A DNA stretch of 44,269 nt from Streptomyces beijiangensis. Lineage in GTDB: Bacteria > Actinomycetota > Actinomycetes > Streptomycetales > Streptomycetaceae. The position numbers and the translations under genes were made by a program. The stretch covers positions 1 to 44,269 of the forward strand of contig NZ_JAFLRJ010000026.1 in NCBI RefSeq assembly GCF_017315755.1. Direction: 5' to 3'. The notes beneath the pieces were generated by a model, which worked only from the letters and a program-made list of their open reading frames with translations, did not search any database and was not told the origin of the DNA. Shown here piece by piece: positions 23,953 through 33,228 of this stretch. The stretch's first letter is position 1. Every line of letters starts with the position of its first letter.

Positions 23953-26900
23953 ATGACGGTGCCCGGGCGCAGGAGCAGTACGTTCACCCGGCTGCTGCGG
24001 CACGGCTTCACCGCCCCCTCCGTCGCCGAGCGGCTGCTCGACGCCGATGAGCTGGCTCCCGTACGCACCGATCCGGTGCTCCTGGACGCCCTGGGCGCCA
24101 CGGCCGACCCCGATCTGGCACTGCTCGGTCTCGTACGGCTCGCGGAGGCGCAGGAGCCCGACGAGCGGCGCGTCTTCTTCGACACACTGATCGCCGCCAA
24201 ACCGCTGCGGGACCGGCTGCTCGGCGTGCTCGGGGCCTCCGAGGCGCTGGGCGACCATCTGGCCAGGCATCCGTCGGACTGGCACGCCCTCGTGACGTAC
24301 GAGAGGGCGGATCTGCATCCGGGGGTCGCCGAGTTCGAGCGCGATCTGGCCGGGGCGGACGACGCCGTCTCGCTGCGGGTCGCCTACCGGCGGTGCCTGC
24401 TGGCCATAGCGGCCCGTGACGTCTGCGGTACGACCGATCTGGCACAGACCGCCGCCGAGCTGGCCGACCTGGCGACCGCGACCCTGCGCGCCGCCCTCGC
24501 CATCGCGTCGGCGGCCGCACCCGCCGACGCGGCGATCTGCCGCCTCGCGGTGATCGCGATGGGCAAGTGCGGCGGCCATGAGCTCAACTACGTCTCCGAC
24601 GTGGACGTGATTTTCGTGGGGGAGCCCGCCGAGCCGACCGAGGGCGCCGACGAGGGCAAGGCCCTGCAGGCCGCGACCCGGCTCGCCTCGCACCTCATGC
24701 GGATCTGCTCCGAGACGAACATCGAGGGCACCATCTGGCCGGTCGACGCGAACCTGCGCCCCGAGGGCAGGAACGGGCCGCTGGTGCGGACGCTCTCCAG
24801 CCATCTGGCCTACTACCAGCGCTGGGCCAAGACCTGGGAGTTCCAGGCGCTCCTCAAGGCCCGCCCGGTCGCCGGCGACATGGAGCTGGGGGCGGAGTAC
24901 ATCGAGGCGGTGAACCCGCTGGTGTGGCAGGCGTCCGAGCGGGAGAACTTCGTCCCCGACGCGCAGAAGATGCGCCGCAGGGTCGTCGACAACATCCCCG
25001 CCGACCGGGTGGACCGCGAGCTCAAGCTCGGGCCCGGCGGACTGCGGGACGTGGAGTTCGCCGTACAGCTGCTGCAGCTGGTGCACGGCCGCAGCGACGC
25101 GACGCTGCACAGCGGCTCGACCCTGGAGGCGCTCACGGCACTGGCCGACGGGGGCTATGTGGGGCGGGCGGACGCGGCTCAGCTGGACGAGGCGTACCGC
25201 TTCCTGCGCACCATGGAGCACCGGATACAGCTCTACAAGCTGCGCCGGACCCACCTCGTGCCCGAGGACGAGGCCGATCTGCGGCGCCTGGGCCGTTCGC
25301 TCGGCATGCGCTCCGAGCCCGTCACCGAGCTCAACAAGGCCTGGCGGCGTCATGCCTCCGTGGTCCGCAGGCTGCACGAGAAGCTCTTCTACCGGCCGCT
25401 CCTGGACGCCGTGGCCCAGCTGGCGCCCGGTGAGATACGGCTCAGCCCCAAGGCGGCAGGACAGCGGCTGACCGCGCTCGGTTACGCCGATCCGGTGGCG
25501 GCCCTGCGGCATCTGGAGGCGCTCTCCTCCGGGGTCTCCCGCAAGGCCGCCATCCAGCGGACCCTGCTGCCCGTCCTGCTCGGCTGGTTCGCGGACTCCG
25601 CCGACCCGGACGCCGGCCTGCTCGGCTTCCGCAAGGTCTCCGACGCGCTGGGCAAGACCCCCTGGTATCTGCGGCTGCTGAGGGACGAGGGCGCCGCCGC
25701 GGAGAATCTCGCCCGGGTCCTCTCCGCCGGACGGCTCGCCCCCGACCTGCTGCTCCGCGCCCCCGAGGCGGTGGCGCTGCTCGGCGACCCCGAGGGGCTG
25801 AAGCCGCGCAGCCACCAGGCCCTGGAGCAGGAGGTGCTCTCGGCGGTCGGGCGCGCGGAGACGGCCGAGGGCGCGGTGGCCTCGGTGCGCGGGGTGCGCC
25901 GCAGGGAGCTGTTCCGTACGGCCGCGGGCGACCTCATCGGTTCGTACGGCACCGAGGAGAACCCGGCGGAGGAGGACCCGGGAGCCCTGGTCGACCGCGT
26001 GGGCAACGCGGTCACCGATCTGAACGCGGCCACCCTGTCGGGCGCGCTGCGCGCCGCCGTCCGCGCCGAGTGGGGCGACACGCTCCCCACCAGGTTCGCG
26101 GTCATCGGCATGGGCCGCTTCGGCGGTCACGAGCTGGGGTACGGCTCGGACGCGGACGTCCTGTTCGTCCATGAACCGCGCGAGGGGGTCGAAGAGCAGG
26201 AGGCCTCGCAGGCCGCGAACAAGGTGGTCGCCGAGATGCGCCGCCTGCTCCAGATCCCCACCGCCGACCCGCCGTTGCTCATCGACGCCGGTCTGCGCCC
26301 GGAGGGCAAGAGCGGGCCCCTGGTCCGCACCCTCGCCTCGTACGCCGCCTACTACCGACGCTGGTCGCTGGTCTGGGAGAGCCAGGCCCTGCTGCGCGCC
26401 GAGCCGATGGCGGGCGACCCCGAGCTGGGCGCCCGCTTCATCGAACTGATCGACCCGCTGCGGTATCCGCCGGAGGGCATCGGCGAGGACGCGGTCCGCG
26501 AGATCCGCCGCCTCAAGGCCCGGATGGAGTCGGAGCGCCTGCCGCGCGGCGCCGACCCCACGCTCCACGCCAAGCTGGGCCGCGGCGGTCTGAGCGACGT
26601 CGAGTGGACGGTCCAGCTCCTGCAGATGCAGCACGGCTGGTCCGAGCCCGGCCTGCGCACCACCCGCACCCGTGAGGCGCTCGCCGCGGCCCAGGCGGCG
26701 GGGCTGATCCCCACCGAGGAAGCCCAGACGCTGGACGACGCCTGGGTGCTGGCCACCCGGGTCCGTAACGCGGTGATGCTGGTACGGGGCCGGGCAGGCG
26801 ACACCTTCCCCTCCGACGGGCGCGAACTGGGCGCGGTGGGGCGGTACCTGGGATACGAGCCGGGCCATGTCGGCGACATGCTCGACGACTACCGGCGCAT

Positions 26901-26955
26901 CACCCGCAGGGCGCGGGCGGTGGTGGAGGAGAGGTTCTACGGAGCCCAGCCGTAG
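23953..26955 (+). CDS. glnE: Bifunctional glutamine-synthetase adenylyltransferase/deadenylase
   Basis: GlnE attaches AMP to, and removes it from, a tyrosine of type I glutamine synthetase in response to nitrogen status. At 1000 residues it has the two expected nucleotidyltransferase domains. The N-terminal one has MGKCGGHELNYVSDVDVIFV (M203; metal ligands D216 and D218), and the C-terminal one MGRFGGHELGYGSDADVLFV (M720; D733 and D735). By family rule the first deadenylylates and the second adenylylates. All four aspartates are intact. Helical linker segments (GPGGLRDVEFAVQLLQ and GRGGLSDVEWTVQLLQ) repeat in both halves. Its canonical target (glnA) is not in the window; GlnA2 nearby lacks the tyrosine. 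It converges on the PAP2 gene. Confidence 0.97.
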   Translation: MTVPGRRSSTFTRLLRHGFTAPSVAERLLDADELAPVRTDPVLLDALGATADPDLALLGLVRLAEAQEPDERRVFFDTLIAAKPLRDRLLGVLGASEALGDHLARHPSDWHALVTYERADLHPGVAEFERDLAGADDAVSLRVAYRRCLLAIAARDVCGTTDLAQTAAELADLATATLRAALAIASAAAPADAAICRLAVIAMGKCGGHELNYVSDVDVIFVGEPAEPTEGADEGKALQAATRLASHLMRICSETNIEGTIWPVDANLRPEGRNGPLVRTLSSHLAYYQRWAKTWEFQALLKARPVAGDMELGAEYIEAVNPLVWQASERENFVPDAQKMRRRVVDNIPADRVDRELKLGPGGLRDVEFAVQLLQLVHGRSDATLHSGSTLEALTALADGGYVGRADAAQLDEAYRFLRTMEHRIQLYKLRRTHLVPEDEADLRRLGRSLGMRSEPVTELNKAWRRHASVVRRLHEKLFYRPLLDAVAQLAPGEIRLSPKAAGQRLTALGYADPVAALRHLEALSSGVSRKAAIQRTLLPVLLGWFADSADPDAGLLGFRKVSDALGKTPWYLRLLRDEGAAAENLARVLSAGRLAPDLLLRAPEAVALLGDPEGLKPRSHQALEQEVLSAVGRAETAEGAVASVRGVRRRELFRTAAGDLIGSYGTEENPAEEDPGALVDRVGNAVTDLNAATLSGALRAAVRAEWGDTLPTRFAVIGMGRFGGHELGYGSDADVLFVHEPREGVEEQEASQAANKVVAEMRRLLQIPTADPPLLIDAGLRPEGKSGPLVRTLASYAAYYRRWSLVWESQALLRAEPMAGDPELGARFIELIDPLRYPPEGIGEDAVREIRRLKARMESERLPRGADPTLHAKLGRGGLSDVEWTVQLLQMQHGWSEPGLRTTRTREALAAAQAAGLIPTEEAQTLDDAWVLATRVRNAVMLVRGRAGDTFPSDGRELGAVGRYLGYEPGHVGDMLDDYRRITRRARAVVEERFYGAQP

Positions 26956-26985
26956 CCGCCCGAGCCGTGGCCGCGGTGCGGTCCC

Positions 26986-27819
26986 TCAGCGCGTGGGGAG
27001 CCGCGGGAGCTGGTGGGGAAGTGCGCCGTACCAGAGGCGGGCGACCGTGAAGCCGAAGGCCAGGCAGATCATGCCGCCCACCGCGTCCAGCCAGAAGTGG
27101 TTGGCCGTGGAGACGATCACCAGGAGCGTCGCCGCCGGGTAGAGCAGACCCAGGATCCTCGCCCACGGCGCCTTGGCCAGGGCGAAGATGATCAGGCCGC
27201 ACCAGAGGGACCAGCCGATGTGCATCGAGGGCATCGCCGCGTACTGGTTCGACATGTTCTTGAGGTTGCCCGACGCCATCGAGCCCCAGGTGTGGTGCAC
27301 CAGGACCGTGTCGATGAAGTGCCCGCCGTTCATCAGGCGGGGCGGTGCCAGCGGGTACAGGTAATAGCCGGCGAGCGCGACCACGGTCGTGGCGAAGAGG
27401 ACGAGACGCGCTGCCGCGTACCGTCCTGGGTGGAAGCGGAACAGCCAGACCAGAACGCCGATGGTGATGACGAAGTGCAGTGTGGCGTAGTAGTAGTTCA
27501 TCGCCACGATCAGCCATGTCACCGAGTTCACGGCGTGGTTGACGCTCTGCTCGACCGCGATGGAGAGATGGTTCTCGACGCTCCAGACCCAGTCGGCGTT
27601 CTTCAGCGCCTGGGTCTTCTGCTCGGGAACCGCATTGCGGATCAGCGAGTACGTCCAGTAACTCACCGCGATCAGCAGGACTTCGAACCAGATCCGCGGG
27701 CGGCGCGGGGTGCGCAGTCGCCGGAGCAGCGTGAGTTTCGGAGCCGGAAGTTCCTCGTCCGTGATGGGTGACGGGGTGGCCGTCCGGCCTTCCTGTGTCT
27801 TCACGGTCGTTTCACCCAT
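26986..27819 (-). CDS. PAP2-superfamily membrane protein (Aur1-like)
   Basis: The 277-residue integral membrane protein has about six helices and the PAP2 core motifs PSMHIGW (catalytic histidine region) and STANHFWLD (second histidine and aspartate). This pattern is typical of the Aur1/inositol-phosphoceramide-synthase-like branch found in many actinobacteria; the likely role is lipid phosphate hydrolysis or headgroup transfer at the membrane. The N-terminal 35 residues are cytoplasmic and charged. It lies 30 bases after malR in the same direction and may be read through from the GH13-malR transcript, though I see no metabolic link. No clear Shine-Dalgarno precedes the chosen ATG. Confidence 0.88.
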   Translation of the reverse strand: MGETTVKTQEGRTATPSPITDEELPAPKLTLLRRLRTPRRPRIWFEVLLIAVSYWTYSLIRNAVPEQKTQALKNADWVWSVENHLSIAVEQSVNHAVNSVTWLIVAMNYYYATLHFVITIGVLVWLFRFHPGRYAAARLVLFATTVVALAGYYLYPLAPPRLMNGGHFIDTVLVHHTWGSMASGNLKNMSNQYAAMPSMHIGWSLWCGLIIFALAKAPWARILGLLYPAATLLVIVSTANHFWLDAVGGMICLAFGFTVARLWYGALPHQLPRLPTR

Positions 27820-27849
27820 AGGGAGACAGTCTGCCAGATGCGGGCCTAC

Positions 27850-28938
27850 TCACAGATCATCCCTCAGGCGGGTCCCGACCGCACCTGCTCCTCCCTGCGG
27901 ACGAGCTCCGGACGCGGTGGATCCCCGGACGACGAGCTCCGGCATGAAAACGAATTCGCTGTGTGGTGCGGGAGTGCCGCCGACCTCTTCGAGGAGCGCC
28001 CGTACGGCTGCCTGGCCCATGGCCGTGACCGGCTGCCTGATGGTGGTCAGCGGCGGGTCGGTGAAGGCTATGAGCGGCGAATCGTCGAAGCCGACGACCG
28101 AGATGTCACGGGGGACCTCGAAGCCCAGCTGACGGGCGGCACGGATGGCACCGAGTGCCATCATGTCGCTGGCACAGACCACCGCCGTACAGCCGGACGA
28201 GATGAGCGAGGTGGCGGCGGCCTGGCCGCCCTCCAGGGTGTAGAGGGAGTGCTGGATGAGCTTCTCGCTCTCCTCGGGGGAGAGGGAGAACCGGTCCTGC
28301 ATCGCCGCCTGGAAGCCCTCTATTTTGCGCAGTACGGGGACGAAGCGGCGGGGGCCGAGCGCCAGACCGATCCGGGTGTGGCCCAGGGAGGCCAGATGGG
28401 TGACGGCCAGGCGCATCGCGGCCCGGTCGTCGGGGGAGATGAAGGGCGCCTGGACCTTCGAAGAGAAGCCGTTGACCAGCACATACGGGACGCCCTTGGC
28501 GCGCAGCTGCTCGTAGCGCCCCATGTCGGCGGTGGTGTCCGCGTGCAGGCCCGAGACGAAGATGATGCCGGAGACGCCCCGGTCGACCAGCATCTCGGTC
28601 AGCTCGTCCTCGGTGGAGCCGCCGGGAGTCTGGGTGGCGAGGACCGGGGTGTAGCCCTGGCGGGTCAGTGCCTGGCCGATGACCTGGGCGAGAGCCGGAA
28701 AGATCGGGTTCTCGAGCTCAGGGGTTATCAGGCCGACCAGACCCGCGCTGCGCTGGCGCAGGCGTACGGGACGCTCGTAGCCCAGGACGTCGAGAGCGGC
28801 GAGTACGGATTGACGGGTGGCCGCGGCAACACCGGGCTTGCCGTTGAGGACCCGGCTCACCGTCGCTTCGCTGACCCCCGCCTGGGCTGCGATGTCGGCT
28901 AGCCGTGCGGTCACAGGGTTGGACTGTACCGGTCGCAT
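27850..28938 (-). CDS. malR: LacI-family repressor of maltodextrin genes
   Basis: MalR represses maltose/maltodextrin uptake and amylase genes in Streptomyces. The 362-residue protein has the LacI helix-turn-helix (LADIAAQAGVSEATVSRVLNGKPGVA), the hinge helix region (YERPVRLRQRSAGLVG) and a periplasmic-binding-like effector domain ending ELVVRGST, plus a glycine-rich tail. I chose ATG 28938, one base beyond the stop of the GH13 gene (TGACATG), implying coupled translation; GTG 28914 is the alternative and better matches the length I recall. Its predicted sites are the CTTGCA-rich elements at 30594-30605, 30716-30741 and 40510-40656. A close paralogue lies at 35850-36851. Confidence 0.92.
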   Translation of the reverse strand: MRPVQSNPVTARLADIAAQAGVSEATVSRVLNGKPGVAAATRQSVLAALDVLGYERPVRLRQRSAGLVGLITPELENPIFPALAQVIGQALTRQGYTPVLATQTPGGSTEDELTEMLVDRGVSGIIFVSGLHADTTADMGRYEQLRAKGVPYVLVNGFSSKVQAPFISPDDRAAMRLAVTHLASLGHTRIGLALGPRRFVPVLRKIEGFQAAMQDRFSLSPEESEKLIQHSLYTLEGGQAAATSLISSGCTAVVCASDMMALGAIRAARQLGFEVPRDISVVGFDDSPLIAFTDPPLTTIRQPVTAMGQAAVRALLEEVGGTPAPHSEFVFMPELVVRGSTASGARPQGGAGAVGTRLRDDL

Positions 28939-28939
28939 G

Positions 28940-30529
28940 TCAGATTGCCCACCAGATGCAGGATTCGCCGGGAATGCGGACATCGCCGCCTGCGAATTCG
29001 AGGTCGGAGGAGGAGAGGAGCAGCCGTCCGGGGACGGGGAGTTGGATGTCGTCGGGTGTGGTGTTGAGGGTGCAGACGAGGCCGGGTCGGGCGAAGGAGA
29101 GGACACCGTCCGGGGCGTCCAGCCACTCCATCTCTCCATCGCCGAGTCCGTCGAGTTTCCGGCGCAGGACCAGCGCGCTGCGGTACAGCTCCAGCGTCGA
29201 ACGGGGGTCGCCGGACTGGGCTTCGACGGAGAGGGCGGCCCAGGACGCGGGCTGCGGGAGCCAGCTCCCCGCCGGCCCGAACCCGTGACTCGGTCCGTCC
29301 TGCGTCCAGGGGATCGGGACCCGGCAGCCGTCGCGCAGCCCCTCCTGGCCCTCGCCGCGGAAGAAGGACGGGTCCTGGCGGAGCTCGTCGGGGAGGTCGG
29401 TGACCTCGGGCAGGCCCAGTTCCTCGCCCTGGTAGAGGTACGCGGATCCGGGGAGCGCCAGCATCAGCAGCGCGGCGGCGCGGGCGCGGTCGGCGGAGCC
29501 GTGGCGGGTGGTGTGCCGTACGACGTCGTGGTTGGAGAGCACCCAGGTGGTGGGGGCGCCGACCGCGCCCGCCGCGGTGAGGGAGGAGTCGATCACGCGG
29601 CGCAGTTCGGCAGCGTCCCAGGGACACTTCAGGAAGGCGAAGTTGAAGGCCTGGTGGAGCTCGTCGGAGCGTACGTAACGGGCGAGGCGCTCGGGGGTGT
29701 GGGCCCAGGCCTCGGCGACGCCGATGCGCTCGCCGTCGTAGGAGTCCAGCAGCTTCCGCCAGGAGCGGTAGATCTCGTGGACCCCGTCCTGGTCGAAGAA
29801 GGGGAGCTCCTTGCCGCCGATCAGGCGCGCCTGATCGCGGGAGCCGACGTCGGGCAGCCCGGCCGCTTTGATCATGCCGTGGGCGACATCGATGCGGAAG
29901 CCGTCGATGCCGAGGTCGAGCCAGAAGCGCAGGACGGAGTCGAACTCGTCGTGGACCTCGGGGTTCTCCCAGTTGAGGTCGGGCTGCTCCGGGGCGAAGA
30001 GGTGGAGGTACCAGGAACCGTCCTCGATTCGGGTCCAGGCGGGGCCGCCGAAGACCGACTCCCAGTCGTTGGGCGGGAGGCTGCCGTCCTCGCCCCTGCC
30101 GGGGCGGAAGATGTAGCGCTCGCGGGCGGGCCCGCCGGGGAGCGCGGCCCGGAACCAGGCGTGCTGGTCGGAGGTGTGGTTCGGGACGATGTCCACGATC
30201 ACCCGCAGCCCCAGTTCATGGGCGGCCCGTACGAGATCGTCCGCGTCGCCCAGATCCCCGAAGAGCGGGTCGACCGCCCGGTAGTCCGCGACGTCGTAGC
30301 CGCCGTCCGCCTGGGGCGAGGCGTAGAAGGGCGTGATCCACAGCGCGTCCACACCGAGCCCGGCGAGATGGGGCAGCCGGTCGCGGATGCCGCGGAGATC
30401 ACCGATGCCGTCGCCGTCGCTGTCCGCGAAGGACCGTACGTACACCTGGTAGATGACGGCGTCCCGCCACCAGCCGGTGCCGTCCGCGGGTGCGGCGGCC
30501 GGGGTGACGGAGTGGAGCTCCTGCGGCAT
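28940..30529 (-). CDS. Cytoplasmic GH13 alpha-glucosidase (paralogue of AglA)
   Basis: The 529-residue protein lacks a signal peptide and belongs to the GH13 oligo-alpha-glucosidase group. Conserved regions: region I VDIVPNHTSDQH; region II GFRIDVAHG with nucleophile D214; region III GVAEAWA with acid/base E273; region IV LSNHD with D335. It would hydrolyse imported maltodextrins to glucose. It is first in a minus-strand operon with malR, starting 291 bases from malE. AAGGGA six bases upstream supports the ATG. It is strikingly similar throughout to the GH13 at 34204-35853, sharing long blocks such as PNDWESVFGGPAW and GDPRSTLELYRSAL. Both are followed immediately by a LacI gene, pointing to segmental duplication. 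Confidence 0.93.
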   Translation of the reverse strand: MPQELHSVTPAAAPADGTGWWRDAVIYQVYVRSFADSDGDGIGDLRGIRDRLPHLAGLGVDALWITPFYASPQADGGYDVADYRAVDPLFGDLGDADDLVRAAHELGLRVIVDIVPNHTSDQHAWFRAALPGGPARERYIFRPGRGEDGSLPPNDWESVFGGPAWTRIEDGSWYLHLFAPEQPDLNWENPEVHDEFDSVLRFWLDLGIDGFRIDVAHGMIKAAGLPDVGSRDQARLIGGKELPFFDQDGVHEIYRSWRKLLDSYDGERIGVAEAWAHTPERLARYVRSDELHQAFNFAFLKCPWDAAELRRVIDSSLTAAGAVGAPTTWVLSNHDVVRHTTRHGSADRARAAALLMLALPGSAYLYQGEELGLPEVTDLPDELRQDPSFFRGEGQEGLRDGCRVPIPWTQDGPSHGFGPAGSWLPQPASWAALSVEAQSGDPRSTLELYRSALVLRRKLDGLGDGEMEWLDAPDGVLSFARPGLVCTLNTTPDDIQLPVPGRLLLSSSDLEFAGGDVRIPGESCIWWAI

Positions 30530-30584
30530 GGACGGTCCCTTTCCAGAGGCTTGCGTGCATGGGGATCAACGCCTTTGCGCCACG

Positions 30585-30605
30585 AAAGTAACAGTCTTGC
30601 AAGAC
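30585..30605 (-). promoter_or_regulatory. Predicted MalR operator and -10 of the GH13-malR operon
   Basis: GTCTTGCAAGAC (30594-30605) is a perfect 12-bp palindrome, followed by another CTTGC (30606-30610). On the minus strand TACTTT (30590-30585) is a plausible -10 just downstream, so the operator would lie in the -35/-10 spacer. The CTTGCA core is the word associated with Streptomyces maltose and amylase control. Confidence 0.65.
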
Positions 30606-30715
30606 CTTGCGGTAGTCGTTGCGAGCCGTGCAGCGGCAGGTCGAGAGCCATGAACCCCAGCGTGACAAGGGGTGGAACGGCAACCGAACGGACACGCCGA
30701 GGTAACGAAGATGCT

Positions 30716-30741
30716 GTCTTGCAGAAATCTGCCGCAAAGTC
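30716..30741 (+). promoter_or_regulatory. Predicted MalR operator of the malEFG operon
   Basis: GTCTTGCAG lies opposite CTGCCGCAAAG as an imperfect inverted repeat, with inner arms GCAGA/TCTGC (30721-30732). It begins like the operator at 30594. A weak promoter may follow directly (TTTCGG 30742-30747, 17 bases, TACGTT 30765-30770), so a bound repressor would abut the polymerase. Confidence 0.6.
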
Positions 30742-30820
30742 TTTCGGTCTTCTTTCAACCTTGTTACGTTCCTCGACAACCCGGCGCCGTGATGGAGCGG
30801 CACCTGTTGAAGGAGTTCAC

Positions 30821-32092
30821 ATGCGACGTGGCATAGCGGCCACCGCCCTGGCCGCGACCCTTGCGCTCGCGGCGACAGCCTGCGGCGGAGACGACGGCAG
30901 CAGCAAGTCGGACGGCCCGGTCACCATCACCTGGTGGGACACCTCGAACGCGACGAACGAGGCCCCCGCGTACAAGGCGCTCATCAGCGAGTTCGAGAAG
31001 GCGAACAAGGACGTCAAGGTCAAGTACGTCAATGTTCCGTTCGACCAGGCGCAGAACAAGTTCGACACCGCCGCCGGCGCCAAGGGCGCCCCGGACGTGC
31101 TGCGCTCCGAGGTCGGCTGGACCCCCGCCTTCGCCAAGAAGGGTTACTTCCTTCCGCTGGACGGCACGGAGGCGCTGAAGGACCAGGCGCAGTTCCAGCC
31201 CAACCTGGTCAAGCAGGCGCAGTTCGACGGCAAGACCTACGGCGTCCCGCTGGTCACCGACACCCTCGCGCTCGTCTACAACAAGGCGCTCTTCGCCAAG
31301 GCCGGCATCACCGCGGCCCCCACCACCTGGGACGAGCTGAAGGCGGACGCCGCCAAGGTCAAGGACAAGGCGGGCGTCGACGGCTACTGGGGCTCCACGG
31401 CCGGCTACTACGCCCAGCCGTTCCTCTACGGCGAGGGCACCGACAAGGTCGACGCCGCCGGCAAGAAGGTCACCATCGCGGGCGCCCCCGCGGTCAAGGC
31501 CTTCGACACCTGGAAGAGCACCTTCGACGGCAAGGGCCTGCACAAGGCCGACGGCACCGCCGACGCGTACGCCCACATCCAGGACGCCTTCGTCAACGGC
31601 AAGGTCGCCGCGATCATCCAGGGCCCGTGGGAGATCACCAACTTCTACAAGGGCTCCGCGTTCGCCGACAAGGCCAACCTGGGCATCGCCACCGTCCCGG
31701 CCGGCTCCACCGGAAAGGCAGGCGCCCCGACCGGCGGCCACAACCTCTCCGCGTACGCCGGTTCCGACAAGGCCCACCAGGCCGCCACGCTGAAGTTCAT
31801 CAACTTCATGACGTCGGCCAAGAGCCAGGCCGACGTGGCCCTGAAGAACTCCACGCTGCCGACCCGCGGTGACGCGTACACCGCGGAGGTCAAGGCCAAC
31901 CCGGGCATCGCCGGCTACCAGGGTGTGCTCGCCGCCGCCCAGCCGCGCCCCGAACTGGCCGAGTACTCCTCGATGTTCACCCCGATGGACAGCGAACTGC
32001 CGAAGATCGCCTCCGGCAAGGAGTCCGTGCAGGACGGACTGAAGAACCTCCAGGACGCCATCGCCAAGCTGGTGCCCACCTTCAGCAAGTGA
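30821..32092 (+). CDS. malE: Maltose/maltodextrin-binding lipoprotein
   Basis: MalE captures maltose and maltodextrins outside the membrane and hands them to MalFG. The 423-residue protein has a lipoprotein signal peptide with the cysteine in AATACGG (about residue 21), then a type 1 solute-binding fold with signature regions TWWDTSN, VKYVNVPFDQAQNKF, TDTLALVYNKALF and GPWEITNFY. AAGGAG six bases upstream supports this ATG, although the frame is open far upstream by chance. It heads malE-malF-malG-aglA-lacI. A 16-bp hairpin after the stop probably raises malE mRNA level relative to the permease genes. The ATPase is absent from the locus; in Streptomyces the shared MsiK usually serves. Confidence 0.95.
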   Translation: MRRGIAATALAATLALAATACGGDDGSSKSDGPVTITWWDTSNATNEAPAYKALISEFEKANKDVKVKYVNVPFDQAQNKFDTAAGAKGAPDVLRSEVGWTPAFAKKGYFLPLDGTEALKDQAQFQPNLVKQAQFDGKTYGVPLVTDTLALVYNKALFAKAGITAAPTTWDELKADAAKVKDKAGVDGYWGSTAGYYAQPFLYGEGTDKVDAAGKKVTIAGAPAVKAFDTWKSTFDGKGLHKADGTADAYAHIQDAFVNGKVAAIIQGPWEITNFYKGSAFADKANLGIATVPAGSTGKAGAPTGGHNLSAYAGSDKAHQAATLKFINFMTSAKSQADVALKNSTLPTRGDAYTAEVKANPGIAGYQGVLAAAQPRPELAEYSSMFTPMDSELPKIASGKESVQDGLKNLQDAIAKLVPTFSK

Positions 32093-32098
32093 CGCGGC

Positions 32099-32135
32099 AG
32101 CCGCCGGGCCCGTGAGTTCCACGGGCCCGGCGGCT
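32099..32135 (+). terminator. Perfect 16-bp intra-operon hairpin between malE and malF
   Basis: Arms 32099-32114 and 32120-32135 are exactly complementary around the loop AGTTC. It begins six bases after the malE stop. In binding-protein operons such a structure attenuates read-through or stabilises the upstream message. A direct repeat CAGTACCGAA (32152-32161, 32167-32176) follows. Confidence 0.85.
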
Positions 32136-32197
32136 CCTGTGCGTACGCACTCAGTACCGAACCCCCCAGTACCGAAGAACCCCGAGAAGGTGTCACG

Positions 32198-33178
32198 ATG
32201 ACCGTTGCCGTCGACGGCGCGGCCCGCAAGCGGCGCGGGCCGGTGGAGCGCTTCAGGCACTCCCTGCAGAAGCACTGGTACGCCTACGCGATGACCGCCC
32301 CCGTGGTGGTCGTCCTCGGCGTCCTCGTGGGATACCCCCTGATCCAGGGCATCTATCTCACGCTCACCGATGCCAACAGCATGAACTCCGCCCGCACCAT
32401 CGGCGTCAACCACATCGCGGCCACCTACGACTTCATCGGGCTGCACAACTACGCGGACATCCTCTGGGGACCCACCGCCTGGGACCGCTTCTGGTCCCAC
32501 TTCATCTGGACCGTCGTCTGGACCGCGTCCTGCGTGGTCCTGCACTACGTCATCGGTCTCTGCCTCGCCCTGCTGCTCAACCAGAAGCTGCGCGGCCGCA
32601 CCCTCTACCGGATGCTGCTGATCCTGCCCTGGGCGGTCCCGACCTTCGTCACCGTCTTCGCCTGGCGCATCATGCTCTCCGACTCCGGCATCGTGAACTC
32701 CGCGCTCGGCGCGCTTCATCTGCCGCAGCCCGCCTGGCTGGAGGACACCCTCTTTCAGCGGATAGCCGCGATCCTGGTCAACGTCTGGGTCGGCGTGCCG
32801 TTCATGATGGTCTCGCTGCTCGGCGGCCTCCAGTCGATCCCCTCGGAGCTCTACGAGGCGGCCGAGATGGACGGCGCGAGCGCCTGGCAGCGCTTCCGTA
32901 ACGTCACCGTGCCGGGACTGCGCTCGGTCAGCTCGACCGTCGTCCTGCTCGGCATCATCTGGACGTTCAACCAGTTCAACATCATCTTCCTGCTGTTCGG
33001 CAACAACGCCCCCGACGCGCAGATCCTCGTCACCTGGGCCTACCGCCTCGGCTTCGGCCAACAGCCGCGGGACTACGCGCAGTCGGCGGCGTACGGCGTG
33101 CTCCTGCTCTCCGTCCTCATCGTCTTCACCACCTTCTACCGCCGCTGGCTCGCCCGTAACGAGCAGGCCATCGGCTGA
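32198..33178 (+). CDS. malF: Maltodextrin ABC transporter permease MalF
   Basis: The 326-residue inner-membrane protein has six predicted helices and the ABC permease EAA loop (LYEAAEMDGASAWQRFRNVTVPGL), which contacts the ATPase. It lacks the large extracytoplasmic domain of E. coli MalF and so has the shorter Gram-positive form. AGAAGG eight bases upstream supports the ATG. It is separated from malG by 50 bases in the same operon and pairs with MalG to form the translocation channel. Confidence 0.95.
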   Translation: MTVAVDGAARKRRGPVERFRHSLQKHWYAYAMTAPVVVVLGVLVGYPLIQGIYLTLTDANSMNSARTIGVNHIAATYDFIGLHNYADILWGPTAWDRFWSHFIWTVVWTASCVVLHYVIGLCLALLLNQKLRGRTLYRMLLILPWAVPTFVTVFAWRIMLSDSGIVNSALGALHLPQPAWLEDTLFQRIAAILVNVWVGVPFMMVSLLGGLQSIPSELYEAAEMDGASAWQRFRNVTVPGLRSVSSTVVLLGIIWTFNQFNIIFLLFGNNAPDAQILVTWAYRLGFGQQPRDYAQSAAYGVLLLSVLIVFTTFYRRWLARNEQAIG

Positions 33179-33228
33179 GCCCTCCACCCTCCACCACGGA
33201 ACTGGAACCGAAGGCAGGAAAGAAGACG

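Noticed and set aside
23929..26868. 979-residue minus-strand frame opposite glnE
   Set aside because: glnE motifs on the plus strand are intact across the whole length; the antisense frame matches nothing.
28817..30820. 668-residue in-frame extension upstream of malE
   Set aside because: It is antisense to the GH13-malR operon. The lipoprotein signal peptide and Shine-Dalgarno fix the malE start at 30821.
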